Positions 45,212-54,826 are shown, counted from the stretch's first letter. The stretch is 64,000 nt of DNA from Psychromonas aquimarina ATCC BAA-1526 (GCF_000428725.1 NZ_KE386792.1:302234-366233); one strand, 5' to 3'. Numbers and translations are program-made. Notes: a model not told the origin generated them from the letters alone.

Positions 45212-45382
45212 TTTGTGTATAAAAAATCAGCCTATCAAGCTCAATGTTACCTCCTCCCAAAAAAATGTGTATCCGCTTGTTTGATAAAAGCCCCAATGTC
45301 AGAAAAAACTGCTAGACAAAACCTCTGAAAACAACACTATTGCCCTATAAATTACAGAACTGCGTATTAATAAGAAATCGAT

Positions 45383-46273
45383 ATGAATGCATATAAAGAT
45401 AAAAAAATAGTCGCTGTCGGCGGCGGCCACGGTTTAGGACGAATATTAGCGGCTTTAAAAGGATTCGGCGGCAATGCTACCGGCATTGTCACCACCACAG
45501 ATAACGGCGGCTCGACAGGACGCATTCGTCACTGTCAGGGCGGCATTGCCTGGGGAGACACACGCAACTGTATTAATCAGCTGATCACTGAGCCGTCGGT
45601 TCAGTCAATGATGTTTGAATATCGATTTAAGGGAACAGGCGAGCTTGACGGTCATAATCTCGGCAATCTCATGCTCACTGCGTTAGATAATTTATCGGTT
45701 AGGCCCATGGAAGCGATCCAGCTGATCCGCGATATGTTAAAAGTTGAAGTGAATATTGTCCCTATGTCTGAACACCCGTCGGATCTAAAAGCACTTTCAT
45801 GTGACGGAAACTGGGTGCATGGCGAAACCAGTGTAGATGAAATGCAGCAGGATCTGCAGCGCCTGGATCTCGAGCCGGAGGTGCCTGCAACCAGTGAAGC
45901 TATCACTGCGATTAACCAGGCCGACTGCATTGTACTGGGACCGGGCAGTTTCCTAACCAGTATTATGCCGCCGCTGCTGCTGCCTGAAATAGGCCACGCA
46001 ATACTCAATAACCCGGATGCAAAACTGATTTTTATTGAAAACCTTTCCCCTGAATACGGCCCCGCCGGCAGAATGGATATTAAACAGAAACTTGAATGGT
46101 GTGAAAGAGCCTGCCGCGGGCGAAAAATTGACGTGATAATTGGTGACACAGCTCACCCTGAGCTTGAGTCAGAATGGAATTTCTTTAAGGCCGATTTAGC
46201 CTCGCCGAATAGAGACTGGCGCCACGATAGAGACAAGCTGATGAGAGCGATTGTCGAGCAGTTTGATAGCTAG
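45383..46273 (+). CDS. YvcK/YbhK (CofD-like) gluconeogenesis-factor family protein
   Basis: This 296-residue protein has the family opening AVGGGHGLGRILAALKG, then VTTTDNGGSTGRIR (a nucleotide-sugar contact region in YvcK) and LGPGSFLTSIMPPLLLPEI near residue 185. YvcK proteins bind UDP-sugars and affect cell-wall and central carbon metabolism in other bacteria; E. coli YbhK is the closest functional label. It stands alone, 170 bp after the amylase terminator. Confidence 0.92.
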   Translation: MNAYKDKKIVAVGGGHGLGRILAALKGFGGNATGIVTTTDNGGSTGRIRHCQGGIAWGDTRNCINQLITEPSVQSMMFEYRFKGTGELDGHNLGNLMLTALDNLSVRPMEAIQLIRDMLKVEVNIVPMSEHPSDLKALSCDGNWVHGETSVDEMQQDLQRLDLEPEVPATSEAITAINQADCIVLGPGSFLTSIMPPLLLPEIGHAILNNPDAKLIFIENLSPEYGPAGRMDIKQKLEWCERACRGRKIDVIIGDTAHPELESEWNFFKADLASPNRDWRHDRDKLMRAIVEQFDS

Positions 46274-46414
46274 GCTTCAGCCGGGCAGCTTACAAATAAT
46301 TATTGATCTGCGCAGCCCCAAACCAGGGTATGATCCGCTCTACCCTGCTGTTTCTACATTATTAACTGATACCGTTAATCTAGATAATATATTTCACCAT
46401 TTCAAAGGCGCATT

Positions 46415-47167
46415 TTAATTAGAGGAGTTAGTGCCGAGATACTTTTGATAGATCTTCTGCAAAGTTCCATCCTCACGCATTTTTCGAATAGCCGCATCAA
46501 ACTCAGGTAAGAGATAGGTATAGGCAGAATTTTTACCTACGCATAAATGAAACCGGACCGGTTCAAACGGCACAGGAATAGACAGCAAACTGCCCTCATA
46601 ATCAAATTTATCAATGTAAGAATTGATAGCGTATGTGGCTTCAACAAACAAATCGTAGCGGTTATTTTCCATCAGCTGCAGTACCCGCTCAATGTTAGCC
46701 ACCCAGTAAATATCCATTTGCCCAAGATTCTGTTTAGCCCAGCCGTTGCCGAGATAAGATACCTGCCTGAAGGGCTCCAGATCGGACAGCTTTTTAATCT
46801 GCTGCATCTTTTTCAATTGAGTGTTGTCTTTATGTATCAGTAAAGAAAAATTTACCGGCAGCACGGTTTCCTTACTTATCAGCGTATATTCATGCCGTTC
46901 AGTCGTCGGCACGGTAATAAATGCATCTTCACGCAGCTGTCTTACACGCTGCTGAGCACGCGCCCAGGGGAAGCCCTGATGAACAACTTCAATCCCCATC
47001 CGCTTGTTAAGTGCTTCAGCTGCAATATCAACAAAAATACCTTTCATGACTCCCTTCTCATTCCAGGAATAAGGCGGGTAACTGTCAAAATAATTTATTT
47101 TCATGACTTCTTTAGCAGACACCTGTAGTGGAATCAGTAATATGATTATCAGCAGCAAACCTTTCAT
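46415..47167 (-). CDS. Periplasmic solute-binding protein (SBP_bac_3 family)
   Basis: I place the start at 47167, which has GGAGGGGGG four bases upstream; the TTG at 47182 is inside that Shine-Dalgarno sequence. The 250-residue protein has a signal peptide (GLLLIIILLIPLQVSA) and an amino-acid-binding-protein-like body: YFDSYPPYSWNEKGVMKGIFVDI near the start, GFPWARAQQRV, and MREDGTLQKIYQKYLG at the end. No transporter permease or ATPase is nearby, so it may serve as a sensor or an orphan binding protein. Confidence 0.88.
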   Translation of the reverse strand: MKGLLLIIILLIPLQVSAKEVMKINYFDSYPPYSWNEKGVMKGIFVDIAAEALNKRMGIEVVHQGFPWARAQQRVRQLREDAFITVPTTERHEYTLISKETVLPVNFSLLIHKDNTQLKKMQQIKKLSDLEPFRQVSYLGNGWAKQNLGQMDIYWVANIERVLQLMENNRYDLFVEATYAINSYIDKFDYEGSLLSIPVPFEPVRFHLCVGKNSAYTYLLPEFDAAIRKMREDGTLQKIYQKYLGTNSSN

Positions 47168-47244
47168 CAATCCCCCCTCCAATACAAGTTTTGTCTTTAC
47201 AGTATAAAGTCGCTCTTAAATTTTTTCATTTGTCTTTTTAAAAT

Positions 47245-47814
47245 TCAAAAATCCTTCTGTTCTTTCTCACTCGCTATCACGGCTTTAATGTCTGCGCCGT
47301 GTACTTTGATACAGATATTATCCAGCTTAAATGCAATGGTCGGGTTCGCCAGTCTCTCACCGGCGGCCTGCGGGGAAGAGCGTTTTACCTTAATCGCAGG
47401 ATTAGCCGCCAGTACAGCTGCAATACTAGGGTTAATTGTATCCAGCGCCTGTTCTAATTCAGTTATCGTTGTCGCATTACCCGGCAGTACTAATTCAATA
47501 TGTTCCCAGCCCTGCTGCGGGTAAGGTTTGCCGGGAAAAGGCAGTTCAACGCAGTCGATCTGCCAGTCACCAAGCGGCAGGGGGTCATGCAGCGCGATGA
47601 TATAAATAGGCCGGCCGTTAATAATACTGTCTGAGATAACTTCCCCCTGCTCTTTCCACTGCGCCAGCAGCGCCTGGGCTGCCGCCGCCTCATTCACCCG
47701 CAAAGCGGCATGATCACAGACTAACGGCAGGTCTGTTAATCCTAACTGCTGTGCAAAATTTAACACTGCTTCGGAGAAGTCTGGCCACTGAGATTTAAGC
47801 TCTTGATACTGCAT
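47245..47814 (-). CDS. yecM: YecM family protein
   Basis: This 189-residue protein matches YecM, a VOC-fold protein of unknown function. The N-terminal DHAALRV, the central WQIDCVELPFPGKPYPQQGWEH and the late IAFKLDNICIKVH are typical. His and Glu ligands of a VOC-type metal site (CDHAALR, WEHIELV) are present. It is a single gene. Confidence 0.88.
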   Translation of the reverse strand: MQYQELKSQWPDFSEAVLNFAQQLGLTDLPLVCDHAALRVNEAAAAQALLAQWKEQGEVISDSIINGRPIYIIALHDPLPLGDWQIDCVELPFPGKPYPQQGWEHIELVLPGNATTITELEQALDTINPSIAAVLAANPAIKVKRSSPQAAGERLANPTIAFKLDNICIKVHGADIKAVIASEKEQKDF

Positions 47815-47973
47815 AGTAATTCCTTGGTGTTATTATTTGCATAATATTAACATAAGCCGACCGGCAAATAAGCGTTTAACAGTAGTTCAGTAATTTACAC
47901 CATTTAAATCTGAACACTTCGAAATCGAAGACCTGTTAATGATCAGAAGCACCAGAAATGTAACTGAATGCAT

Positions 47974-49143
47974 CTACACATATAACTCATAACGATTCCG
48001 TCCATTGTCTTTTGCTGTATATAGTGCGGTATCTGCATTGCGAATAACGGATTCATAGGATGATGTTTCAGTATATTCAGCAACACCAATACTGATTGAA
48101 ATATTGACAGTTTCATCACCAACATCAAGCTTTTTAAGGTTAACTGATTTAACCAGCTTATCTGCAGCGGCAACGGCATTTTTCAGACTGGTGTTAGGCA
48201 GTACGATTATGAATTCTTCACCGCCCCAGCGCCCTACTGTATCGCATTTACGCGTGTTTTTATGCAGAATGTCAGTCACATGAATAAGTCCTTTATCACC
48301 AATATCATGCCCATAGGTATCATTGAAATACTTAAAATTATCAATATCAGCTAAAAGAATATGCAGTGAGCGCCTGTCTCGAGAATTCCTGTCTATTTCA
48401 TGCTGTATAACCTCTTCAATTTTTCGCCTATTGAAAGCCCTGGTCAACGGGTCTGTAACGGCAAGACTTTCAACCTGTAAATAAAGCTTTTTATTAATCA
48501 TAAGCTGCAGAGAAAAAGTCAGCAGTATGGTACAGAGAATACTTAATACGACTAAAAGATTATCCATTTTGGCTGAATCAAAATAATTCGTCAGGCCGCT
48601 CTCTGCTGCTGCGTAACAAAATCTTAATGCCGTTAAAATGGAAAACAGAACAAAAGCGAAACCTGTGCTTAAAGCATGCTTTCTATGTTCAGGCCTTGAA
48701 GCAAAGAAAATCAAGTATAAAACATGAAGAAACACGGGGAGCAGCATTCCGTTAAAAATCAGAATGCGAATACGGAAAAAAGGCAGCGAGTATATGCTGA
48801 AAACATATAAGCTGCTAAAAATACAAAGGTAAATACAATAAAAAACGCGGTTCAATTTCAAGTCAAGAAATCGTGCTATGCCAAAAAGAAAAAGTACAGC
48901 ACCTGAAAACATCAGAATATTGGCAGCAGCAACAGATAAAAATACAGGTAAAACACCATAGAAAACTGCTAATGTCATTCCAGCGGACTGAAATACAAAA
49001 TCGCAGAGCATTAATGACAGGCCTTTAAATCTGCTTTTATTTTGAAACCATGTTAAAGCGAGCATATATGCACATATGTAATTGACGAAAACATAAATCG
49101 TAACTGTTGTTGTCATGTCCAGTGCAAGCATACAGAGCCTCAT
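47974..49143 (-). CDS. Membrane-bound diguanylate cyclase
   Basis: This 389-residue protein has about six N-terminal membrane segments (about 1-215) and a GGDEF domain (about 225-385). The active-site motif is GGEEF (in RWGGEEFIIVLP), with the DIDNFKYFNDTYGHDIGD metal/substrate block; no RxxD inhibitory-site motif was noticed directly upstream. Start options are 49143, 49131 (with GAGG seven bases upstream, which I favour) and 49116. It should make cyclic di-GMP; the membrane sensor type was not recognised. Confidence 0.93.
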   Translation of the reverse strand: MRLCMLALDMTTTVTIYVFVNYICAYMLALTWFQNKSRFKGLSLMLCDFVFQSAGMTLAVFYGVLPVFLSVAAANILMFSGAVLFLFGIARFLDLKLNRVFYCIYLCIFSSLYVFSIYSLPFFRIRILIFNGMLLPVFLHVLYLIFFASRPEHRKHALSTGFAFVLFSILTALRFCYAAAESGLTNYFDSAKMDNLLVVLSILCTILLTFSLQLMINKKLYLQVESLAVTDPLTRAFNRRKIEEVIQHEIDRNSRDRRSLHILLADIDNFKYFNDTYGHDIGDKGLIHVTDILHKNTRKCDTVGRWGGEEFIIVLPNTSLKNAVAAADKLVKSVNLKKLDVGDETVNISISIGVAEYTETSSYESVIRNADTALYTAKDNGRNRYELYV

Positions 49144-49501
49144 TTTAAGAAATGGTCGAACACAGCTAAAGCTTTCTTACCTTCACAAAGGTACTTTTAT
49201 AAAAAAACTAATAATTCCAAACAGTACATCGGCTCACTCTTAATATTTGTGATTGACATTAACTTTACAGAAAAGAGTGTGGATTTTTCGATAAAAAAAT
49301 GCCCTTCATGGAGATCAAGTTGTTGTTAAAATGAAAGTACAATAATGGAAAAGCGATCCATTGTTACGCTAGATTATTGAATGCCTATAAATCACAAAAC
49401 CACGCCCAACTTATAGATTATTGGCACAGCTTATGCTCGGGTTATAACAAGCACAAAATACTGACGCTCAAATAGCAGGCTTATAAACCTGGGAGGGGAC
49501 C
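49144..49501. other. Intergenic region with sigma-54-like promoter
   Basis: This 358-bp gap between the diverging diguanylate cyclase and the 54-residue ORF holds the -24/-12 element at 49422-49437. Nothing else is recognised. Confidence 0.65.
49422..49437 (+). promoter_or_regulatory. Sigma-54-like -24/-12 promoter
   Basis: TGGCACAGCTTATGCT fits the TGGCACR-N4-TTGCW consensus with GG and GC exactly 12 bases apart (start to start) and one mismatch (A for T before TGC). A transcript would start near 49449 and run to the terminator at 49843. Confidence 0.55.
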
Positions 49502-49666
49502 ATGTTGAAATTTGAAATTCTGAAGAAACTAGCGATAGAGTCAAACTTCATTATTATCAAGAGCGGTGCGGCCATCCGAGTCGGAAACTTGAAGACAAAG
49601 AAAATCACCTGCTGCAGCAGCATTGAGCAGGTTATCGCTCTTATTGACAGGCAGCACAGGTTATGA
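49502..49666 (+). CDS. 54-residue small protein, unrecognised
   Basis: The ORF begins MLKFEILKKLAIESN and contains KKITCCSSIEQVIALI. A strong GGGAGGGGACC Shine-Dalgarno sequence precedes the ATG, and a sigma-54-like promoter lies 65 bp upstream. The protein is basic with a Cys-Cys pair near residue 37. No family is recognised. Confidence 0.6.
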   Translation: MLKFEILKKLAIESNFIIIKSGAAIRVGNLKTKKITCCSSIEQVIALIDRQHRL

Positions 49667-49838
49667 CGGCTTTCTGAGTACAGGGAATAAAAGCCCTTTA
49701 CCCAAAAAATGTTAATTTAAACAGAGTGTTTTATGCCTATTTCTAGCGGATTGCCAGGACTGCAGCAGCACAGTTTCTAGAAGAAGAATAAAATGCTCAA
49801 AGACACTTTGTGCCTGAAGCGAGGTGACTTTAAGAAAA

Positions 49839-49869
49839 AAGCCTCAACACAGCGTTGAGACTTTTTAGT
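49839..49869. terminator. Bidirectional terminator before the DUF2999 gene
   Basis: CTCAAC (49843-49848) pairs with GTTGAG (49854-49859). There are T runs on both sides: ACTTTTTAG on the plus strand, and TTTTTTC on the minus strand. It ends both the sigma-54 transcript and the DUF2999 gene. Confidence 0.8.
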
Positions 49870-49881
49870 CTTTATAAACAG

Positions 49882-50139
49882 TTAGTTGCTCTCTTGTAGT
49901 TTAGCTTTGGCGGCTTCTACTTTTGAAAAATCTAACTTTAACTCTTCAACGGCTTGTTTGATCAAATCCGGGTTGGTCATAACCATCATCATCAGCGGCT
50001 GCAGTTTCTCTTGAGGAATACCTAAGCTTTGAATGATGGTCATTGCAGCTAACGGATTCTCCGTTAAGGCTTGAAATACTTCCGTTATTTTCTCATCACT
50101 TACATTGTGATCTTTCAGGGTTTGAATAATTGGGTTCAT
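49882..50139 (-). CDS. DUF2999 family small protein
   Basis: This 85-residue all-helical protein opens MNPIIQTLKDHNVSDEKI and continues ITEVFQALTENPLAAM, the DUF2999 pattern known from vibrios and relatives. Function unknown. An AGAGAAA region precedes the ATG. Confidence 0.82.
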   Translation of the reverse strand: MNPIIQTLKDHNVSDEKITEVFQALTENPLAAMTIIQSLGIPQEKLQPLMMMVMTNPDLIKQAVEELKLDFSKVEAAKAKLQESN

Positions 50140-50697
50140 TAGAATTTCTCTTTAATATTGATGCGCTACAATTTACCTTATTCTCACACTGATTGCGATA
50201 TTATCCCCCGATAAGTTGATGTCACTGCAATGAGAAGTTAGCCTGTAAGGTTATAAAACCTGCAGTATTTGCTCTGTGCTTAGTCGTGATTTTGACAGAG
50301 GCTGATTAATCGGAAGCAAGAAGACAGCGGCCTTCATCGCTAACAACATTTTTCTGTTTGATATTTATTTAAGAAGCGCTTTTGGATTCAGCACCCAGCC
50401 CCAATTTGTTTACATTAAGAACGTTCTCAATGCACCAGTCAGGAAAACAATTACCGGCATAACACCGAGAGCTGTATTGCAAGGTCATTGATTTTATATT
50501 AATGTCGAGTGCATGAGCAAGTTGTTGAAATTTTTGATCTATAAGCAGGCAAATGTACAGAAAAGTTTAAGAACTATTTTTTGTGATAAATTGCCGGTTG
50601 AGCTTGTTAATCGTTAGCTGCTGTTAAAATTTTTAGGTCTGGTTAAGTGAGTTTATTAGTCTGCTGACTGGGCGGTGCTGAATATTGGATGTGTTAA
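50140..50697. other. Intergenic region, no feature recognised
   Basis: This 558-bp AT-rich gap lies between divergent genes. Short ORFs here lack ribosome-binding sites. A CTGCAG lies at 50260-50265. Confidence 0.6.
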
Positions 50698-51231
50698 ATG
50701 TTAGAGATTATTGCGTATTTTGTAATACCCGTTTTAGTTATACTTATCGTTGCCTATTTTTATGTAGAAACACAGAGAAGAAAGGTCGAAGAAGAAAATA
50801 AGAAAGCCGTTATTTTACGTGTCGCTGCAATGAAAGATAATTTTAAGGCTGATATGAAACGGCTAGTCGAACAAGAAATATTAACCATAAGAGAACAGGA
50901 ACTAGTCTATCGCATCGCCAATAATTTTTTTGTTTTTCAACCAGTTACTGTTAACAGTCTAGATTATTGTGAACAGCTGCTTAAGAACGTTATCAACGCG
51001 ATGCCGACTGATGGTCCCGATAGTATTAACTTCGAGCTTGTACAAGGACAAGTTAGCTTATTTGTACGCTCATTACCTGCCTCCGCGAGCGGCCATAACG
51101 CGGCCTTTTACCGCAATGAACTTCCTGAGTTAATTAAGCAGCTGGCTGATTCTCAAGAAGGTATGTACGAAACTGAGAGCGAAAATAGTAACGAAGAATC
51201 ACAGGACCATGTGTCTGCGACAGCAGCTTAG
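50698..51231 (+). CDS. Single-span membrane protein, unrecognised
   Basis: This 177-residue protein has one N-terminal membrane segment (IIAYFVIPVLVILIVAYFYV, about 4-23), a charged coiled-coil-like stretch (about 27-75) and a globular C-terminal part with DYCEQLLKNVINAMP. The tail is acidic. An N-in or N-out topology cannot be decided. No family is recognised, but length and codon use look like a real gene. Confidence 0.6.
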   Translation: MLEIIAYFVIPVLVILIVAYFYVETQRRKVEEENKKAVILRVAAMKDNFKADMKRLVEQEILTIREQELVYRIANNFFVFQPVTVNSLDYCEQLLKNVINAMPTDGPDSINFELVQGQVSLFVRSLPASASGHNAAFYRNELPELIKQLADSQEGMYETESENSNEESQDHVSATAA

Positions 51232-51302
51232 CGAGATGATGACGCCTTTCCCTCAAGAGGTTTACCGCTACTAACCTCAGGCTTAAACGAGCTAGAAAGC
51301 TA

Positions 51303-51338
51303 AGCCGCAAACGCCTTATAAACCACAAGTTTGCGGCT
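51303..51338 (+). terminator. Hairpin after the single-span protein
   Basis: AGCCGCAAAC (51303-51312) and GTTTGCGGCT (51329-51338) pair perfectly, 71 bp after the stop; the T run is weak. Confidence 0.55.
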
Positions 51339-51552
51339 AATATAACTTAGCCGCTACAATGCCCTGTTACGAGTCAGCAAGGTAAACTCACAGTATACTT
51401 GGGCCTTTACTAGAAAAACGAAATACTTGAACTCCACCACAACTAATACTATTTAATTAGAAAAACGCTCATGCTCTACTAGGCTGGTATTAAGTAGTCG
51501 GGCTGCGTTCGTTTAGTTACGAAACAAAGTAAACTTAACGCCTCATACTAAC

Positions 51553-51578
51553 AAAAAATACTGAGCACAGTGTTTTTT
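51553..51578. terminator. Bidirectional T-flanked hairpin
   Basis: AAAAAATACTG (51553-51563) pairs with CAGTGTTTTTT (51568-51578) with one G-T pair. Either strand would end in a T run. Confidence 0.6.
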
Positions 51579-51735
51579 ACCTGCGCTGTTTTGACAAATC
51601 CAAAGAAATGAGAGAGCAGCGGTGTACTGCTTACTCAAATCAAAAAGAGGGTTTATTCTTTTTATATTTACTCCAAGTCTCCTGTGGACCAAGGAGAGTG
51701 ATTTCTTATGTTAACCAGGCAGAAGGATCAAATGC

Positions 51736-54255
51736 ATGTTGCTTTCACCGTCAGATAGTTATGATCGTCTGCTGCTTAGCAGGCCCTGGCTGTCCCTATT
51801 GATTATCGGCCTGATCGTTGCCTTCTTCGGCTTCCATGCGGGCAAGTTCCGGCTGGACGCCTCCGCCGATTCTCTGGTGCTGGAAAATGATCAAACACTG
51901 CAATATTACCACGCGATCAAGGCCCGCTATGGTTCGGACGACTTTCTAATCGTCACCTATACGCCGAATAAGAAGCTGTTCGATAAGACGGTGCTCGCCG
52001 ATCTGCAGAAATTAAGGGACGGCCTGGGAGCGCTGCCTGGAGTGGACTCTGTGATCAGTATTCTGGATGTACCGCTGATTGACAGCCCGCCGGTGACACT
52101 GGACGAACTACGCGATTCAATCCGCACTCTGGAAAAACCGGATACCGACAAAAACCTTGCCCGGCGTGAACTGCTCTCCAGTCCTTTGTATTCTAACCTG
52201 TTGATCAGTCCGGACGGCGGGACAACCGCACTGCAGATAAACATGCATTACGATCAGACTTACTATGAACTGCGTGACCGCCGTAACCGGCTGCGTGAAA
52301 TGCATATTTACGGCGAGCTAAGCGCAGAGCAGTATGATGAACTCGCCTTGGTCAGCCGGCAGTTTAGCGACTACAACAGCGCATCACTCGAACAGCAGAG
52401 CAGCTTGATCGCCGCTGTGCGGCATACCATGGCCGAGCACCGCAAAGGGGCGAAGCTGCATTTAGGCGGAGTGCCGATGATCACAGTCGACTCCATTGAT
52501 TTTATCCGCCACGATCTGTTTACTTTCGGCCTCGGCGTGTTCGTCTTTCTGATCCTGCTGCTCGCCGTGACCTTCGGCAAACTACGCTGGGTGCTGCTGC
52601 CGCTGCTTACCTGCTTCTCTTCCGGGGTAGTAATGATCGGCTTTCTCGGATTGAACAACTGGCCGGTGACAGTCGTGTCTGCCAATTTTATTTCGCTGCT
52701 GCTGATCATCACATTATCGCTCACCATCCACCTGATTGTCCGCTATCAGGAGCTGCATGCACAGCGGCCGGAAGCCTCGCAGCATAGCCTGGTACTAGAA
52801 ACAGTGAAGAAAAAAGTGCTGCCCTGCTTTTATACCTCTGCAACAACTATGGTTGCGTTTGCCTCGCTGCTGGTCAGCGATATACGCCCGGTAATCGACT
52901 TCGGCTGGATGATGACCATCGGCATGGCAGCCGCCTTTGTGACCGCCTTTACCCTGTTTCCCGCTTCCCTAGTGCTGCTCAAGCCGGGGCGCCCGAGCAG
53001 ACAGAAAAATATTACCGGCGCGCTCACCGCTTTTCTCGCCGGACGGATCGAGTCCCATGGGAAAATGGTTCTAACGGCCTTTGCCGTATTATTTCTACTT
53101 AGCGGCATTGGCATCAGTCTGTTAACCGTGGAAAACCGCTTTATCGATTACTACAAAAAATCGACCGAGATTTATCAGGGTATGGAACTGATCGACCGCA
53201 AACTGGGCGGCACCACCCCGCTGGATATAGTGATCGATGCCCCTGCTTCTCTTCCTGAGCAGAATGAACTGCAGCTGGGAGTCGAAGATGCTGCTCTGCT
53301 GGAGGAGGTGGATTTTGATATCGAAGATCTGCAAGCGGATCTGCAGGAGGAGACCAGTATCACCGCTCGCAGCTACTGGTTCAATACCGCAAAGCTGAAG
53401 GAGATCGCGGCAATCCATAATTATCTCGACGAACTGCCGGAATCCGGCAAGGTAATTTCTCTCGCCACCAGCATGGAAATATTAGAAACTCTGGATTCGA
53501 CCTCAGCGGCGGACAACTTCTTTCTGTCGGTTCTCTACAAAAGTCTGCCGGATGAGCTCAAGCAGATCATGATTACCCCCTATTTCTCGGAAGACGGAGA
53601 CCAGATCCGGTTCAGCATGCGCGTATTTGAGTCAGATGCTTCTCTGCAGCGCAACGAACTGTTAAAGAAAATCCGCAGACACCTTACCGGCCAGCTGGGG
53701 CTGAGCAATGAGCAAGTGCATCTGACCGGCATGGTAGTACTGTTCAACAACATGCTGCAGAGCCTGTTTCGCTCGCAGATCCTGACCATCGGGGTAGTAT
53801 TTCTGGCGATCTTCAGCATGTTTATACTGCTGTTCAGGGACCTGAAGATCGCGGCAATTACTCTGGTTCCCAACCTGGCCGCAGCGGCTATGGTGCTGGG
53901 CCTGATGGGCTGGTTCGGAATCCCGCTGGATTTGATGACCATCACCATAGCGGCAATATGCATCGGCATCGCGGTGGATGACGCCATTCACTACGTGCAT
54001 CGTTTTATTGATGAATACCGCAGCCATGGGGACTACTGGACCGCCGTCCGTAACTGTCACGGAAGTATCGGACGCGCCATCTATTACACCTCTATCACTG
54101 TGATACTAGGTTTTTCAATTCTTGCGCTGTCCAATTTTATCCCGACGATCTATTTCGGCCTGTTGACCGGCTTTTCGATGCTGGTCGCGCTGCTGGCCAA
54201 CCTGACACTGCTGCCGCTGCTTCTGGTCAGGTTCAAGCCGCTGGGTCAAGGTTAA
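51736..54255 (+). CDS. RND/MMPL-family exporter
   Basis: This 839-residue protein has two repeats, each with one membrane helix, a large extracytoplasmic domain and five further helices. MMPL-type marks include GGVPMITVDSIDFIRHDL..FGLGVFVFL and, in the second half, LTGMVVLFNNMLQSLFRSQI and ICIGIAVDDAIHYVHRFIDEY with the proton-relay Asp pair. Substrate unknown; hopanoid, lipid or siderophore exporters belong here. The gene is clearly GC-richer than its neighbours and uses GC-ending codons, a sign of different origin or expression level. Start ATG at 51736 has AGGA upstream. Confidence 0.92.
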   Translation: MLLSPSDSYDRLLLSRPWLSLLIIGLIVAFFGFHAGKFRLDASADSLVLENDQTLQYYHAIKARYGSDDFLIVTYTPNKKLFDKTVLADLQKLRDGLGALPGVDSVISILDVPLIDSPPVTLDELRDSIRTLEKPDTDKNLARRELLSSPLYSNLLISPDGGTTALQINMHYDQTYYELRDRRNRLREMHIYGELSAEQYDELALVSRQFSDYNSASLEQQSSLIAAVRHTMAEHRKGAKLHLGGVPMITVDSIDFIRHDLFTFGLGVFVFLILLLAVTFGKLRWVLLPLLTCFSSGVVMIGFLGLNNWPVTVVSANFISLLLIITLSLTIHLIVRYQELHAQRPEASQHSLVLETVKKKVLPCFYTSATTMVAFASLLVSDIRPVIDFGWMMTIGMAAAFVTAFTLFPASLVLLKPGRPSRQKNITGALTAFLAGRIESHGKMVLTAFAVLFLLSGIGISLLTVENRFIDYYKKSTEIYQGMELIDRKLGGTTPLDIVIDAPASLPEQNELQLGVEDAALLEEVDFDIEDLQADLQEETSITARSYWFNTAKLKEIAAIHNYLDELPESGKVISLATSMEILETLDSTSAADNFFLSVLYKSLPDELKQIMITPYFSEDGDQIRFSMRVFESDASLQRNELLKKIRRHLTGQLGLSNEQVHLTGMVVLFNNMLQSLFRSQILTIGVVFLAIFSMFILLFRDLKIAAITLVPNLAAAAMVLGLMGWFGIPLDLMTITIAAICIGIAVDDAIHYVHRFIDEYRSHGDYWTAVRNCHGSIGRAIYYTSITVILGFSILALSNFIPTIYFGLLTGFSMLVALLANLTLLPLLLVRFKPLGQG

Positions 54256-54302
54256 TCCGCAGGACAAATTGCAGTAAAGATGCGAGAGTTTTGTCTATAG
54301 GC

Positions 54303-54331
54303 GAGCCGTTCTGTATGCCGGAGAACGGCTC
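54303..54331 (+). terminator. Hairpin after the RND exporter
   Basis: GAGCCGTTCT (54303-54312) and AGAACGGCTC (54322-54331) pair perfectly but no T run follows. Confidence 0.5.
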
Positions 54332-54532
54332 CTAGCGGCAGATATTGAAAATCAAGTTCCTATCTTGTGCTCTAAACGTTTTAAGTCACCTATCATTACT
54401 GCTCAGCCGCTTATCATTTTCATTCATACAATTTATTAATTGATCATTGTCACAATCTAATTCTTTAACTTATTAGACCGCCGCTGAGATCAAATGCTAA
54501 TGTGCTCTGTAATTATTTTTAAGGGCGGCGCT

Positions 54533-54826
54533 ATGCTGAAATCACTGATACAAATATTTAAGGGTTTAACCAAAGTAAACGAAAACTTACCTGAGGAGGT
54601 GGATAATATTCTCCTTGCTATAGGCGGATTAGAAAATATCACTGATGCTGGAGCCTGTGCTACAAGACTAAGATTAACTTTACTTGACGCCGAAATAGTC
54701 AACACAGCAGCGTTGAAAAGAAACGGGGCGATCGAGGTCGTACCCGTCGATAAGAATCACATTCAGATTATCTATGGAATGAAAGCCAACAGTTATTATC
54801 AACTGATCGATCAACGCTTAAACTAG
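54533..54826 (+). CDS. Orphan PTS EIIB domain protein (glucose/sucrose type)
   Basis: I choose ATG 54533 with AAGGG eight bases upstream. The 97-residue protein contains an EIIB domain: LLAIGGLENITDAGACATRLRLTL, where the Cys is the phosphorylation site of GlcB-type EIIB, and IEVVPVDKNHIQIIYG. No EIIC, EIIA or sugar-operon gene is adjacent. It could be a phospho-signalling stand-alone domain or supply EIIB to another transporter. Confidence 0.85.
   Translation: MLKSLIQIFKGLTKVNENLPEEVDNILLAIGGLENITDAGACATRLRLTLLDAEIVNTAALKRNGAIEVVPVDKNHIQIIYGMKANSYYQLIDQRLN

Larger units (their letters stand above)
51232..51735. other. Intergenic region upstream of the RND exporter
   Basis: It contains the hairpin at 51303-51338, a T-flanked hairpin at 51553-51578, and a 16-codon ORF at 51709-51759 with AAGGAG 11 bases upstream that overlaps the start of the exporter gene out of frame. 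Confidence 0.65.

Noticed and set aside
49438-49870. Qrr-type quorum-sensing small RNA behind the sigma-54 element
   Set aside because: The conserved Qrr core sequence is not present.
51480-51600. Integron attC-like site
   Set aside because: Only loose similarity to core-site bases, no proper paired arms and no integrase in view.
53662-54060. Minus-strand ORFs within the RND exporter
   Set aside because: These are shadows of a GC-rich gene, with no ribosome-binding sites or recognisable motifs.
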